Below the pieces are notes generated by a model that saw only the letters and a program-made list of their open reading frames with translations, did no database searches and was not told the origin of the DNA. The translations under genes and the position numbers were made by a program. Source: Oscillospiraceae bacterium (GTDB taxonomy: Bacteria > Bacillota > Clostridia > Oscillospirales > CAG-272). Taken from it: a stretch of DNA of 64,000 bases. Location: positions 18,382 through 82,381 of the forward strand of contig SVUJ01000008.1 of the NCBI GenBank assembly GCA_015063305.1, written 5' to 3'. Shown here piece after piece: positions 8,140 through 16,789 of the stretch. The first letter of the stretch is position 1. Each line of letters begins with the position of its first letter.

Positions 8140-9207
8140 TCACTTTCTGCTCATGCCGCTGTGCCTTTGAGGACGAACCTTTGAGAGGTCGATAATACCC
8201 TCGGGCATATTGTCAATATATTCGAGTGCGCGTCCCGTACCCTTTATCACACAAAGCTCGGGCTTCTCGGCAACTCTGGTCTTTATTCCCGTCAGCTCCT
8301 CTATGAGCTTATCAAGACCGTAAAGCAGACTTCCGCCGCCCGTCATCACGATACCGCCCTTGAGTATATCTCCGATAAGCTCGGGCGGAGTGTTTTCTAT
8401 AACCGCGTATATCGTGTCAAGCACGTCGGTTATCGGCTCCATCATAGCCTCAAGCATCTCCTTTGAGGATACCGTTACGACCTTGGGAAGTCCCTGAAGC
8501 AGGCAGCGCCCCTTGACCTCGTATTCCTTCGCAACGGCGTGCTCGTAGACAGCTCCTATTCGCATCTTTACCTGCTCAGCCGTTCTCTCGCCGATTATCA
8601 TATTGTGCTTACGGCGCATATATCTCATAATTGCCGCGTCAAATCTGTTTCCCGCGGATTTTACCGATTTTGAGACCACTATTCCGCCAAGCGATATCAC
8701 CGCAACGTCGGTAGTTCCGCCGCCCACGTCAACTATCATGTGTCCTGTGGGGCTGAATATGTCGATACCCGCGCCGAGCGCCGCCGCGACAGGCTCTTCA
8801 ATAAGATATGTCTTTCTCGCGCCCGCCTGAGTACCCGCGTCTATCACCGCTCTTTCCTCGACCTCGGTTATGCCCGTGGGTATACATATCACCACTCTGG
8901 GCGGAAATACCGAGCCGCCGCAGGCGCGGCGTATGAAATACTGTATCATCTTCTGGGTCACGTCATACTGACTGATAACTCCGTTTTCAAGCGGACGGAC
9001 AACGCTTATATTCTCGGGGTTTCGCCCGATCATCGCCTGAGCGTCCTTGCCGACCTTGGTTATCATATCGGTGTCGGTGTTCACAGCCACGACAGAGGGC
9101 TCGTTAAGCACTACTCCCTTGCCCTCGACCCATACCAGAACGGTTGCTGTTCCGAGATCTATTCCTATGTCCTTAGAAAACATCTGTTTTGCCTTTTTAT
9201 TAAACAT
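8140..9207 (-). CDS. mreB: Rod-shape determining protein MreB/Mbl
   Basis: Actin-like ATPase that forms membrane-associated filaments guiding lateral wall synthesis. The 355 residues carry phosphate loop 1 (DIGIDLGTATVLVWVEGKG), phosphate loop 2 (VDVGGGTTDVAVISLGG) and the adenosine motif (GGIVMTGGGSLLYGLD). The ATG at 9207 follows AAGGGAA; the open frame extends to 9234 without a better site. The gene is not beside mreC/mreD, so it could be an Mbl- or MreBH-type paralogue. It has its own promoter (9249-9277). Confidence 0.93.
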   Translation of the reverse strand: MFNKKAKQMFSKDIGIDLGTATVLVWVEGKGVVLNEPSVVAVNTDTDMITKVGKDAQAMIGRNPENISVVRPLENGVISQYDVTQKMIQYFIRRACGGSVFPPRVVICIPTGITEVEERAVIDAGTQAGARKTYLIEEPVAAALGAGIDIFSPTGHMIVDVGGGTTDVAVISLGGIVVSKSVKSAGNRFDAAIMRYMRRKHNMIIGERTAEQVKMRIGAVYEHAVAKEYEVKGRCLLQGLPKVVTVSSKEMLEAMMEPITDVLDTIYAVIENTPPELIGDILKGGIVMTGGGSLLYGLDKLIEELTGIKTRVAEKPELCVIKGTGRALEYIDNMPEGIIDLSKVRPQRHSGMSRK

Positions 9208-9248
9208 CAGACCGTTCCCTTTCATTAATATCAAGTGTATTTATAAAC

Positions 9249-9277
9249 ATTATACACTCTTATTTTAAAAATTGCAA
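9249..9277 (-). promoter_or_regulatory. SigA-type promoter of mreB-pepD
   Basis: Minus strand TTGCAA (9272-9277), 17 bases, TATAAT (9249-9254). Confidence 0.75.
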
Positions 9278-9285
9278 TAGCATAT

Positions 9286-10032
9286 TTAGCGCCGTTTTCG
9301 CGAAGGAGTTACAGCGACCGACACGCATATCACCGCTCTTGCCCGAGCTCTTATAAGTAAAGAGGTACACGCCGCCATGCTCGCGCCCGTTGTTACGATG
9401 TCGTCCACCAGAATTACCTTCCTGCCCGACACCAGATCCTTGATATCCTCCGCGGGCTCGAATAGCCTTTTAACGTTTTTAAGCCTTTGCTTGGCGTTAA
9501 GCTTTTTCTGTGTTTTTCCACCTCTGCGTCTGAGAACTGTTCTCTCGCAAGGAATTCCCATTATCCTTGAGAGCTCCTTCGCTATCAGCTCGGATTGGTC
9601 AAAGCCGTATCTCAGTACCGCCTTGCGCCCTCTCGGAACAAAGCTTATCACGGTATCCTCTGCCGAAAGCTTTGGCAGGTCCTCGTCCGCCGCAAGTGAG
9701 TTATCTATCTGAGAGGCGAAGAAAGCCGCCACGCGTGGATTTTTGTTTCTCTTTATAAACATTATCGGTCGGTGGACTATCGGGCATGCCGAAGAATACG
9801 CCACCACCTTGTGGTGGCAAAGAGCGCCCGCGTCAGAGAGCATCGGCGTCATACAGGTACACTCGCACATTACCTTGCCGCAAGCATCGCACTCCTCAAC
9901 CTTGGCTATATCCCATTTCAACCTGCAATCGGGACAAAAGGCGTCCTCTCTCAATTCATAAGGAAGCATCTCGCCGCACCCCATACACTTGCGGGTAAAT
10001 ATAAATCTTTCAAAAAACTCGCCCAGTGTCAC
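9286..10032 (-). CDS. comF: ComF-family phosphoribosyltransferase-like protein
   Basis: ComF family proteins have N-terminal zinc fingers and a type I phosphoribosyltransferase fold and act in the cytosolic stage of DNA uptake. The 248 residues show paired cysteine motifs (CMGCG, CPDC, CDACGKVMCECTC, about 16-60) and the PRPP loop VILVDDIVTTGAS near the C terminus. The start is GTG at 10032, overlapping the recD2 stop (GTGA) behind GGGAGATG. With comEC nearby, the window holds two competence-type genes, though com pilus genes are not in view. Confidence 0.92.
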   Translation of the reverse strand: MTLGEFFERFIFTRKCMGCGEMLPYELREDAFCPDCRLKWDIAKVEECDACGKVMCECTCMTPMLSDAGALCHHKVVAYSSACPIVHRPIMFIKRNKNPRVAAFFASQIDNSLAADEDLPKLSAEDTVISFVPRGRKAVLRYGFDQSELIAKELSRIMGIPCERTVLRRRGGKTQKKLNAKQRLKNVKRLFEPAEDIKDLVSGRKVILVDDIVTTGASMAACTSLLIRARARAVICVSVAVTPSRKRR

Positions 10033-12266
10033 TTTTCATCTCCCGCAAGTCTTTGCGCAAGTCCGGTATATCTCATAGACTGCCTGTCGTTCTCGATCAT
10101 TCTTCCGAGTATCTCCTCGCGTCCCACGAGTATCGCCATTTTTTTCGCGCGTGTGACAGCCGTGTAAAGCAGATTTCGGGTCAGCAGCATCGGCGCTGCC
10201 GAGCACATAGGTATTATCACCACGCCGTACTCGCTTCCCTGGCTCTTATGCACGGTTATCGCATAGGCGTGCTCAAGATCGTCAAGCAGGGTCAGGTCGT
10301 AATTCACCACGCGGTCGTCAAAATGTATCTCCATATAAGCGTTCTGAAGATCGATCCTTTTTATAACGCCGATATCTCCGTTGAATATACCGTAGCCGTC
10401 CTTGCCGTCGGCATCTCTGAACCAATTTATATCATAATTGTTCCGGGTCTGCATAACTCTGTCTCCCTCGCGGAAGACCACCTCGCGGAACTTATACTCC
10501 CTTACTCCCTCGGCGCGCGGATTGAGCGCCGCCTGAAGCAGCATATTGAGGTTTTCCGAGCCCGCCTCTCCCTTTCTCGACGGAGTTATTACCTGGATAT
10601 TTTCCCTTATATCCTCGCCGTAGCTCTTCGGAAGTCGGCTCTTATAAAGGTCTGCAACGGTAAGAGCTATGCTCCTGTCCTCCTCACGGCGCAGAAAGAA
10701 AAAGTCGTTGTCCTTTGCGTCGATAACCGGATATCTTCCCTCGTTTATCGCGTGAGCATTCGTAACTATAAGACTCTGTTGCGCCTGACGGAATATCGTG
10801 TCAAGCTTTACTACCGAAAATCTTTTGCTCTCTATAATATCCCTGAGCACGTTACCCGCGCCGACCGACGGAAGCTGGTCAGCATCGCCGATTATGATAA
10901 GCCTTGCCCCCGGCTTTATCGCCTTGAGAAGCGCCATCATAAGGGCGCTGTCCACCATAGATGCCTCGTCAACTATGATAACGCTCTGCTCGAGCTGGTC
11001 AAATTCGTTTCTGTTGAACACGGCAGAAGAGGACTCGTCATAGCCCATCTCAAGCAATCTGTGAACCGTCTTTGCCTCGGTCGCCGTTGCCTCGGACAGC
11101 CTTTTGGCGGCTCTTCCCGTGGGCGCGGCAAGGGCTATATCGTGCCCCATGCTCTCGAATATATGTATGAGCGCCTTTACAACAGTGGTCTTTCCCGTAC
11201 CGGGTCCGCCCGTGAGCACCATAACGCCGTAGCGCAGAGCATCGGATATCGCCCTTCTCTGCTGGGCGGCATAGCTTATGCCGTTTCTTCCTTCCTCTCG
11301 CTCGATAAAGCGGTCTATGTCGGGGATAGACACGGCAGAGCACATTCTGTCTATCTGCAAAAGCTTCATCGCTATATATTTTTCTGCCTCGTAAGCGCGG
11401 CGGTCGTATATCATCTGCTCACCCTCGCAGAGCGTATAGCGAAGCTCGCCGTTTTTCAGCAGCGCCGCTACCGCCTCGTCCGCCTGCTCCTCTGTTACCT
11501 CAAGAAGCCTTGCGGCGCTCTCGCACAGCTTTTCTCTTGGCAGACAGGTATGACCGTTCTGCACAGAATTCTGCGTGAGTATATAGCGTATGCCGCTCAT
11601 AACTCTGTCGAAATTATCACAGCTGATACCAAGCTCATACGCCATAGAGTCGGCCTTCTCAAAGCCGATACCCTCTATCTCGTTGCAAAGTCTGTAGGGG
11701 TTCTTCTTGGCGATATCCACCGAAGCGCTTCCCCATTTTTTGTATATCCTCACAGTAAGAGTTGCACCGAAATAGTTCCTGAAGAACATCATAGCCGAGC
11801 GCATACCCGCCTGCTCGCGAAATCTTTCGGATATCTCCTGCGCCGATTTTCTCGATATTCCCTTGACCTCGGAGAGCCAATCGGGGTGATTTTCTATTAC
11901 GTCAAAGGTGTCCTCGCCAAAGGCGTCAACTATTCTCTGGGCGGTCTTAGGCCCGATACCCTTTATCGCGCCCGACGCAAGGTATCTGAGTATAGATACC
12001 GTGTCGGCGGGCATCACGCGCTCATACTGCGAAACGCTGAACTGTCTGCCGTATTTCACGTTATGCACCCACTTGCCGTATACCGCTATATTGTCGCCCT
12101 GCGCTATCATGGGCAATACGCCCACTATCGTTATTATCTCGTCATCGGATACAGCCATATCGCAGATAGCGTATCCGTTATCCTCGTTTGAGTATATAAC
12201 GTGCTCTATACTTCCCTCAAGCTTTTGAAGTCCCGAGCTCTCATTTGTATTTTCAACTTCCGTCAC
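10029..12266 (-). CDS. recD2: RecD2-type ATP-dependent DNA helicase
   Basis: SF1B 5'-3' helicase found without RecB/RecC, acting in DNA repair and replication fork maintenance. The 745 residues contain an N-terminal OB-like region (about 15-90), helix-hairpin-helix repeats (GIGPKTAQRIVDAFG, GISRKSAQEI), Walker A LTGGPGTGKTTVVKAL, Walker B VIIVDEASMVDSAL, GDADQLPSVGAGNVL and the C-terminal motif YAITVHKSQGSEYGVVI. The GTG at 12266 is preferred because AAAGGAGATAG lies eight bases upstream; the TTG at 12290 has none. It overlaps the small membrane gene upstream by 14 bases and comF downstream by 4. Confidence 0.93.
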   Translation of the reverse strand: MTEVENTNESSGLQKLEGSIEHVIYSNEDNGYAICDMAVSDDEIITIVGVLPMIAQGDNIAVYGKWVHNVKYGRQFSVSQYERVMPADTVSILRYLASGAIKGIGPKTAQRIVDAFGEDTFDVIENHPDWLSEVKGISRKSAQEISERFREQAGMRSAMMFFRNYFGATLTVRIYKKWGSASVDIAKKNPYRLCNEIEGIGFEKADSMAYELGISCDNFDRVMSGIRYILTQNSVQNGHTCLPREKLCESAARLLEVTEEQADEAVAALLKNGELRYTLCEGEQMIYDRRAYEAEKYIAMKLLQIDRMCSAVSIPDIDRFIEREEGRNGISYAAQQRRAISDALRYGVMVLTGGPGTGKTTVVKALIHIFESMGHDIALAAPTGRAAKRLSEATATEAKTVHRLLEMGYDESSSAVFNRNEFDQLEQSVIIVDEASMVDSALMMALLKAIKPGARLIIIGDADQLPSVGAGNVLRDIIESKRFSVVKLDTIFRQAQQSLIVTNAHAINEGRYPVIDAKDNDFFFLRREEDRSIALTVADLYKSRLPKSYGEDIRENIQVITPSRKGEAGSENLNMLLQAALNPRAEGVREYKFREVVFREGDRVMQTRNNYDINWFRDADGKDGYGIFNGDIGVIKRIDLQNAYMEIHFDDRVVNYDLTLLDDLEHAYAITVHKSQGSEYGVVIIPMCSAAPMLLTRNLLYTAVTRAKKMAILVGREEILGRMIENDRQSMRYTGLAQRLAGDEK

Positions 12267-12582
12267 AAACGCTATCTCCTTTCCTGTCAACGATGCAAAT
12301 ATCCAAGCCGTATCTATGCAAAATGCTCATCAGTTCTTCGTCGCCCTCAAGCTCTCTGTCCACAAGTGCCGCAACCCGGCAGGACTTGGTGCTGAGGAAA
12401 ACTCCCATACTCTCCCTGATGAGCATTTCCGCGTCTTCCGCGTCTTTTTTGTTTTTAAACTCGACAGCCCATATAATTCTGTCGCTGCCAAATATCCTCT
12501 GCGCCAAAATTTTTATCGCGCAGTAAAGCCCGAACACGGCAAACATCGCCGCTATTATCTCTGCCGCCATCACAATGTACAT
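12253..12582 (-). CDS. Small membrane protein of unknown function
   Basis: 109 residues. An N-terminal hydrophobic helix (about 4-27, AAEIIAAMFAVFGLYCAIKI) is followed by a charged cytoplasmic part rich in Lys, Asp and Glu (VEFKNKKDAEDAEMLIRES, VAALVDRELEGDEELMSIL). I do not recognise a family. GGAGGTG lies five bases before the ATG, and the stop overlaps the recD2 start, so it is translated and probably coupled to recD2. A bitopic protein with a small soluble alpha/beta domain is the most that can be said. Confidence 0.75.
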   Translation of the reverse strand: MYIVMAAEIIAAMFAVFGLYCAIKILAQRIFGSDRIIWAVEFKNKKDAEDAEMLIRESMGVFLSTKSCRVAALVDRELEGDEELMSILHRYGLDICIVDRKGDSVCDGS

Positions 12583-12601
12583 ACCGACACCTCCTCGGTA
12601 T

Positions 12602-12631
12602 ATAATATGTAAGTCGGTCGCTATCGGTCAA
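12602..12631 (-). promoter_or_regulatory. Possible promoter of the small membrane gene-recD2-comF run
   Basis: Minus strand TTGACC (12626-12631), 18 bases, TATTAT (12602-12607), directly after the metK stop. Confidence 0.5.
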
Positions 12632-13816
12632 TTAACCAAGCACCTCTGCTCTGAGCGCGTCCGCGAGGTCTGTTTTCTCCCACGGAACGTCAATATCTGT
12701 TCTTCCCATATGACCGTATGCCGCGAGGTCACAGTATATCGGTCTGCGAAGGTCGAATTTCTTGATTATCGCAGCGGGACGAAAATCAAAGAGCTTGTCC
12801 GCCGCCGCGGCGATCTTCGCCTCGTCGGCTACCGCCGTACCGAATGTGTCTATCATTACCGACACGGGCTTTGCCACGCCTATCGCGTAAGCTACCTGAA
12901 GCTCACACTTCTTGGCAAGTCCCGCCGCAACTATGTTCTTAGCCACGTATCTTGCCGCATAGGATGCCGAACGGTCTACCTTCGTGGGGTCTTTGCCCGA
13001 GAAAGCTCCGCCGCCGTGGCGCGAATATCCGCCGTATGTGTCAACGATTATCTTACGTCCCGTAAGTCCCGTGTCACCCGCAGGTCCGCCTATAACGAAG
13101 CGTCCGGTGGGGTTTACGTATATCTTTGTGTCCTTGTCCATAAGCTCTGCGGGAACGGTGGTATTTATTACGTTAGCGATAATATCCTCTCTTATCTGAG
13201 AAAGCTCAACGCTGTCGCTGTGCTGCGAAGATATAACGATAGTATCAACTCTCACGGGAGTGTCATCGTGATACTCGATAGTTACCTGTGTCTTTCCGTC
13301 GGGGCGCAGATATGCGAGCGTTCCGTTCTTTCTCACCTCGGTAAGTCTGAGCGCGAGTTTATGCGCGAGAGAAATCGGAAGGGGCATAAGCTCCTCGGTC
13401 TCATCACAAGCGTATCCAAACATAAGGCCCTGGTCGCCCGCGCCCGTATCGAAGTCATCACCGTCAGCTCCCTCTTTTGCCTCAAGCGACTTGTCAACGC
13501 CCATAGCTATATCGGGCGACTGCTCGTGTATCGAGCTTATTACCGCGCAGCTGTCGCAATCGAAGCCGTATTTAGCTCTGGTGTAACCTATATTTCTCAC
13601 CGTCTCTCTTACGATAGTCTGTATATCCACATAAGCCGATGTGGTTATCTCGCCCATAACAGTAACCAGTCCCGTGGTACAGAATGTCTCACAAGCAACG
13701 CGCGACATCGGGTCTTGACGAAGTATCTCGTCAAGGATGGCGTCGGATATCTTGTCGCTTATTTTATCGGGATGTCCTTCTGTTACCGATTCTGAAGTAA
13801 AAAGTATTTTTTTCAT
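12632..13816 (-). CDS. metK: S-adenosylmethionine synthetase
   Basis: Makes S-adenosylmethionine from ATP and methionine in the cytosol. The 394 residues are full length and show the family signatures: [15 protein letters not shown] at the N terminus, [16 protein letters not shown] and [17 protein letters not shown]. An AGGAGAGG ribosome binding site precedes the ATG. The gene lies directly behind a SAM-I riboswitch with a terminator, so the product represses its own synthesis at transcription. Confidence 0.98.
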   Translation of the reverse strand: MKKILFTSESVTEGHPDKISDKISDAILDEILRQDPMSRVACETFCTTGLVTVMGEITTSAYVDIQTIVRETVRNIGYTRAKYGFDCDSCAVISSIHEQSPDIAMGVDKSLEAKEGADGDDFDTGAGDQGLMFGYACDETEELMPLPISLAHKLALRLTEVRKNGTLAYLRPDGKTQVTIEYHDDTPVRVDTIVISSQHSDSVELSQIREDIIANVINTTVPAELMDKDTKIYVNPTGRFVIGGPAGDTGLTGRKIIVDTYGGYSRHGGGAFSGKDPTKVDRSASYAARYVAKNIVAAGLAKKCELQVAYAIGVAKPVSVMIDTFGTAVADEAKIAAAADKLFDFRPAAIIKKFDLRRPIYCDLAAYGHMGRTDIDVPWEKTDLADALRAEVLG

Positions 13817-13841
13817 TGTTTTTGTCCTCTCCTATACGAAA

Positions 13842-13868
13842 ATAAAAGCTCCGTCGCAGACGGAGCTT
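13842..13868 (-). terminator. Terminator of the metK SAM-I riboswitch
   Basis: Minus strand AGCTCCGTC, loop TG, GACGGAGCT followed by TTTATTTT. Its 5' arm begins within the end of aptamer helix P1, as expected for a switch that turns off when SAM binds. Confidence 0.88.
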
Positions 13869-13958
13869 ACTCTCTCATCTACTCGGAATTAGCACCTTAC
13901 TTTAAAAAGCAGGTTGCCGTGGTTTCACAGAGCCTGTCTCTCCACCACTCTTGATAAG
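13866..13958 (-). promoter_or_regulatory. SAM-I (S-box) riboswitch aptamer
   Basis: The minus-strand sequence holds the conserved S-box order: CTTATCAAGAGTGGTGGAGA, then GAAACCACGGCAACC, AAGGTGCTAATTCC and a closing TAAG that pairs with the 5' CTTA. It sits between a promoter and a terminator directly upstream of metK. Confidence 0.97.
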
Positions 13959-13981
13959 AATTTACTATATTCATCTATATC

Positions 13982-14010
13982 ATTATAACACAGCTTTCGA
14001 CAGATTTCAA
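13982..14010 (-). promoter_or_regulatory. SigA-type promoter of metK
   Basis: Minus strand TTGAAA (14005-14010), 17 bases, TATAAT (13982-13987), starting transcription just before the SAM-I aptamer. Confidence 0.82.
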
Positions 14011-14040
14011 TAGGGTTTACTAAAATCGGCCGAAATATAT

Positions 14041-14535
14041 TCAGAAAAATACTGCGAGCGCGCCGTATGAGATAAGGGTCATAACAACTCCCGCTATCAT
14101 AACACCGAACAAGCAAGAAAGAAGCGCCTTCCAGAATTTCATATCTATCATAGCCGCCACGAGCGAACCCGTCCAAGCGCCCGTCACAGGGAGCGGAACG
14201 GCAACGAAAAGGCATACTCCCCAGAAGGAATATTTTTCTATCTTGTCGCGTCTTTTCTCAACGCGCTTCAAAAGAAAGTCGGCTACCTTGTTAAAAAACC
14301 TCACCCTCGATCTTGCCATCCAGCTTATCACAGCCTTTATAAGCAAAAGTATAAAGGGCACGGGCAGCATATTGCCTATCACGCTGAGCAGATAGCTCTG
14401 CCACCAAGGAAGCCCAAGCGCCGCGCCAAGCGGTATCGCGCCTCTGAGCTCGATTATCGGTATCATCGAGCAGAAGAAGACGCAAAGCTCCTCACCTACA
14501 GTATTCAAAAAGAAATTTTGTATTGCCTCAACCAT
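14041..14535 (-). CDS. Small multidrug export (COG2426) family membrane protein
   Basis: A 164 residue polytopic protein with about four to five membrane helices and the family-typical segment PIIELRGAIPLGAALGLPWW near the N terminus, then LLSVIGNMLPVPFILLLIKAV. Family members are annotated as small multidrug exporters, but a transport substrate is not established. The ATG at 14535 uses GGTGGAG as ribosome binding site; the GTG at 14547 lies within it. It follows ribU by 45 bases and is probably on the same FMN-controlled transcript. Confidence 0.85.
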   Translation of the reverse strand: MVEAIQNFFLNTVGEELCVFFCSMIPIIELRGAIPLGAALGLPWWQSYLLSVIGNMLPVPFILLLIKAVISWMARSRVRFFNKVADFLLKRVEKRRDKIEKYSFWGVCLFVAVPLPVTGAWTGSLVAAMIDMKFWKALLSCLFGVMIAGVVMTLISYGALAVFF

Positions 14536-14580
14536 TTTTATCTCCACCGATCTTACGGCATTTTATATTTTAGGATTGCA

Positions 14581-15246
14581 TCAAAGCACAAGAAATATTA
14601 TTGAAAGCGACAACACAACTATACATAACGCTATTATCGTAACTACAATATTTCGCGTTCTTGAAGTTGTATTTTTCAACACACCATTTCCTGAGCTCTC
14701 CACAACTCCCGCTTTTTTCAATATGTTAGAGAGCGGCTTGTAAAAGAGCAATACTATAGCCGCGTTAAGTACAGCCTTTATAAGGTTGAACGGAAGCAAA
14801 AGCTTCGGTATCAGCGCCGCGACAGTCGCCGTAGGCGCTCCCATATAATAAGGCGTTATAAGCAGATTCGCTATCATCATAACCGCAGTCATAGCCAGAA
14901 CTCCCGACACAAGACCTACGATAGCTCCGTAAAAGGTCTTTTTGTATCGGTAAATAAGAGCAACTGTCAATGAAAAGGAGAGCGACGACAGCACGTTCAT
15001 GATAAAACCGTATATTCCTGTACCACTTATCGTAACAAGCTCGAGCAAAGGCACGATAAAAGATATCACTATCGCAGGTACAGGACCAAAAATAAGTCCG
15101 CAAAGGATTATGATAGAATCCTTTACGTCAAGCGTAAGAAATTGCACGGGGATCTTGATAAGCAGCATACATACATACGACAGCGCGCAAAACATTGCGA
15201 TAGTCGCTACCTGCTTGATCCCTCTTTGTTTGTTTTCGATATACAT
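14581..15246 (-). CDS. ribU: Riboflavin ECF transporter S component
   Basis: Membrane substrate-binding subunit that captures riboflavin for an energy-coupling factor transporter whose ATPases are encoded elsewhere. The 221 residues form about six helices, with the S-component hallmark at the start (TIAMFCALSYVCMLL) and FLTLDVKDSIIILCGLIFGP, the conserved RibU stretch. The ATG at 15246 follows AAGGGAG; the upstream open frame to 15294 has no start signal. Placement behind an FMN riboswitch confirms the substrate class. Confidence 0.94.
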   Translation of the reverse strand: MYIENKQRGIKQVATIAMFCALSYVCMLLIKIPVQFLTLDVKDSIIILCGLIFGPVPAIVISFIVPLLELVTISGTGIYGFIMNVLSSLSFSLTVALIYRYKKTFYGAIVGLVSGVLAMTAVMMIANLLITPYYMGAPTATVAALIPKLLLPFNLIKAVLNAAIVLLFYKPLSNILKKAGVVESSGNGVLKNTTSRTRNIVVTIIALCIVVLSLSIIFLVL

Positions 15247-15307
15247 AAAAATCTCCCTTATGTAGAAATTAACAGGGAGAAGATATTTTATCAAATTTAT
15301 AGCTCAC

Positions 15308-15341
15308 TAAAATAAAATTCCGAACACAAAAAAGTGTTCGG
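15308..15341 (-). terminator. Terminator of the FMN riboswitch
   Basis: Minus strand CCGAACAC, T-rich loop, GTGTTCGG followed by AATTTTATTTTAG. Confidence 0.8.
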
Positions 15342-15356
15342 GGACTATAATTATAT

Positions 15357-15465
15357 CTTCTCTCATCCGGACTTTACCGTCGGCACAGGAATCTCACCTG
15401 TTCGGCTCTATAAAGAGTTCGCGGGCTATACCGCCGGTATGGACTTTCACCATTCCCCGAAGCGT
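15357..15465 (-). promoter_or_regulatory. FMN (RFN element) riboswitch aptamer
   Basis: On the minus strand the conserved RFN blocks appear in order: TTCGGGGAATGGTGAAAGTCC, ACCGGCGGTATAGCCCGCGA, GGTGAGATTCC and GCCGACGGTAAAGTCCGGAT, closed by GAGAAG. It precedes a terminator and ribU, so FMN should shut off riboflavin uptake. Confidence 0.97.
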
Positions 15466-15489
15466 ATCTAAAAGGATACGTCATTTTTG

Positions 15490-15517
15490 CATCGGGGCTG
15501 CTTATGCAGCCCCGATG
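15490..15517 (-). terminator. Hairpin after tuf
   Basis: CATCGGGGCTGC, loop TTAT, GCAGCCCCGATG just beyond the tuf stop. The stem is strong, but a T run does not follow on the minus strand, so it may also act as an RNA-stabilising end. Confidence 0.6.
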
Positions 15518-15532
15518 ATACATTGGTATTAA

Positions 15533-16738
15533 TTACGCAATGATAGAAGAAACGACGCCGGATCCAACGGTTCTACCACCCTCACGGATAGCGAAACGAA
15601 GTCCCTCTTCACAAGCGATAGGTGTGATAAGCTCAACAGTCATATCAACGTTATCGCCGGGGCGGCACATCTCAACTCCTGCGGGGAGCTCGATGATACC
15701 GGTAACGTCGGTTGTTCTGAAGTAGAACTGAGGTCTGTATCCAGCGAAGAAGGGCTTCTTACGTCCGCCTTCCTTCTCAGTAAGAACGTATACGTGACCT
15801 ACGAACTTTGTGTGAGGATGAACAGAGCCGGGCTTAGCAAGAACCTGTCCGCGCTCGATCTCGTCCTTAGCGATACCACGGAGAAGTGCACCGATATTGT
15901 CACCAGCTTCTGCCTGGGGAAGGAGCTTGTGGAACATCTCAACTCCGGTAACGGTGGTGTTCTTCTTCTCTTCGGTAAGACCAACTATTTCAACAACGTC
16001 TCCAACCTTAACAGTACCACGCTCAACTCTACCGGTTGCAACAGTACCACGTCCGGAAATGGAGAAAACGTCCTCGACAGGCATAAGGAAGTCGAGATCA
16101 GCCTGACGCTCAGGAGTAGGAATGTAGTTATCAACTTCATTCATGAGCTCAAGGATAGGAGCATACTCGGGAGCAGAAAGGTCTGTATTGGTGCTCTCAA
16201 GAGCATCACGAGCAGATCCGCGAACGATAGGAGTATCGTCGCCGGGGAAGTCGTAGGAAGAGAGAAGATCTCTGATCTCCATCTCAACGAGGTCGAGAAG
16301 CTCTTCGTCGTCAACGAGGTCAGTCTTGTTCATGAATACAACGATTGCAGGAACGCCAACCTGACGAGCGAGAAGAACGTGCTCACGAGTCTGCTGAAGA
16401 GGTCCGTCTGTACCTGCAACAACGAGGATAGCGCCGTCCATCTGAGCAGCACCGGTGATCATGTTCTTAACGTAGTCTGCGTGTCCGGGGCAGTCAACGT
16501 GAGCGTAGTGACGGTTGTCAGTCTCGTACTCAACGTGTCTTGTGTTGATTGTGATTCCTCTTGCTCTCTCTTCGGGAGCGTTGTCGATCTGGTCGTATGC
16601 CAAGAACTCAACGTTACCGCTCTTAAGAGAAAGAGTCTTTGTAATAGCAGCGGTAAGTGTGGTCTTACCATGGTCAACGTGACCGATGGTACCAATGTTT
16701 ACGTGGGGCTTTGTACGTTCAAATGTAGCCTTTGACAT
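15533..16738 (-). CDS. tuf: Translation elongation factor Tu
   Basis: GTPase that brings aminoacyl-tRNA to the ribosome. The 401 residues carry all G motifs: [30 protein letters not shown] and GSARDALE, plus the beta-barrel domains 2 and 3 ending in [16 protein letters not shown] lies nine bases before the ATG. It is the last gene of the str operon, 51 bases after fusA. Confidence 0.99.
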   Translation of the reverse strand: MSKATFERTKPHVNIGTIGHVDHGKTTLTAAITKTLSLKSGNVEFLAYDQIDNAPEERARGITINTRHVEYETDNRHYAHVDCPGHADYVKNMITGAAQMDGAILVVAGTDGPLQQTREHVLLARQVGVPAIVVFMNKTDLVDDEELLDLVEMEIRDLLSSYDFPGDDTPIVRGSARDALESTNTDLSAPEYAPILELMNEVDNYIPTPERQADLDFLMPVEDVFSISGRGTVATGRVERGTVKVGDVVEIVGLTEEKKNTTVTGVEMFHKLLPQAEAGDNIGALLRGIAKDEIERGQVLAKPGSVHPHTKFVGHVYVLTEKEGGRKKPFFAGYRPQFYFRTTDVTGIIELPAGVEMCRPGDNVDMTVELITPIACEEGLRFAIREGGRTVGSGVVSSIIA

Positions 16739-16789
16739 TTTGAATTTCCTCCATATAAATAATTTTTATTTTTTAAAAAATGTTTTTAA

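Noticed and set aside
10026..12191. 721 residue open frame on the plus strand opposite recD2
   Set aside because: It is antisense to a clear RecD2 helicase, has no ribosome binding site or recognisable domain, and has the biased composition of a reverse-complement shadow.
15463..15480. CGTATC...GATACG hairpin upstream of the FMN aptamer as a separate terminator
   Set aside because: It is short, has no T run, and lies directly at the 5' edge of the riboswitch; likely incidental or part of the leader.
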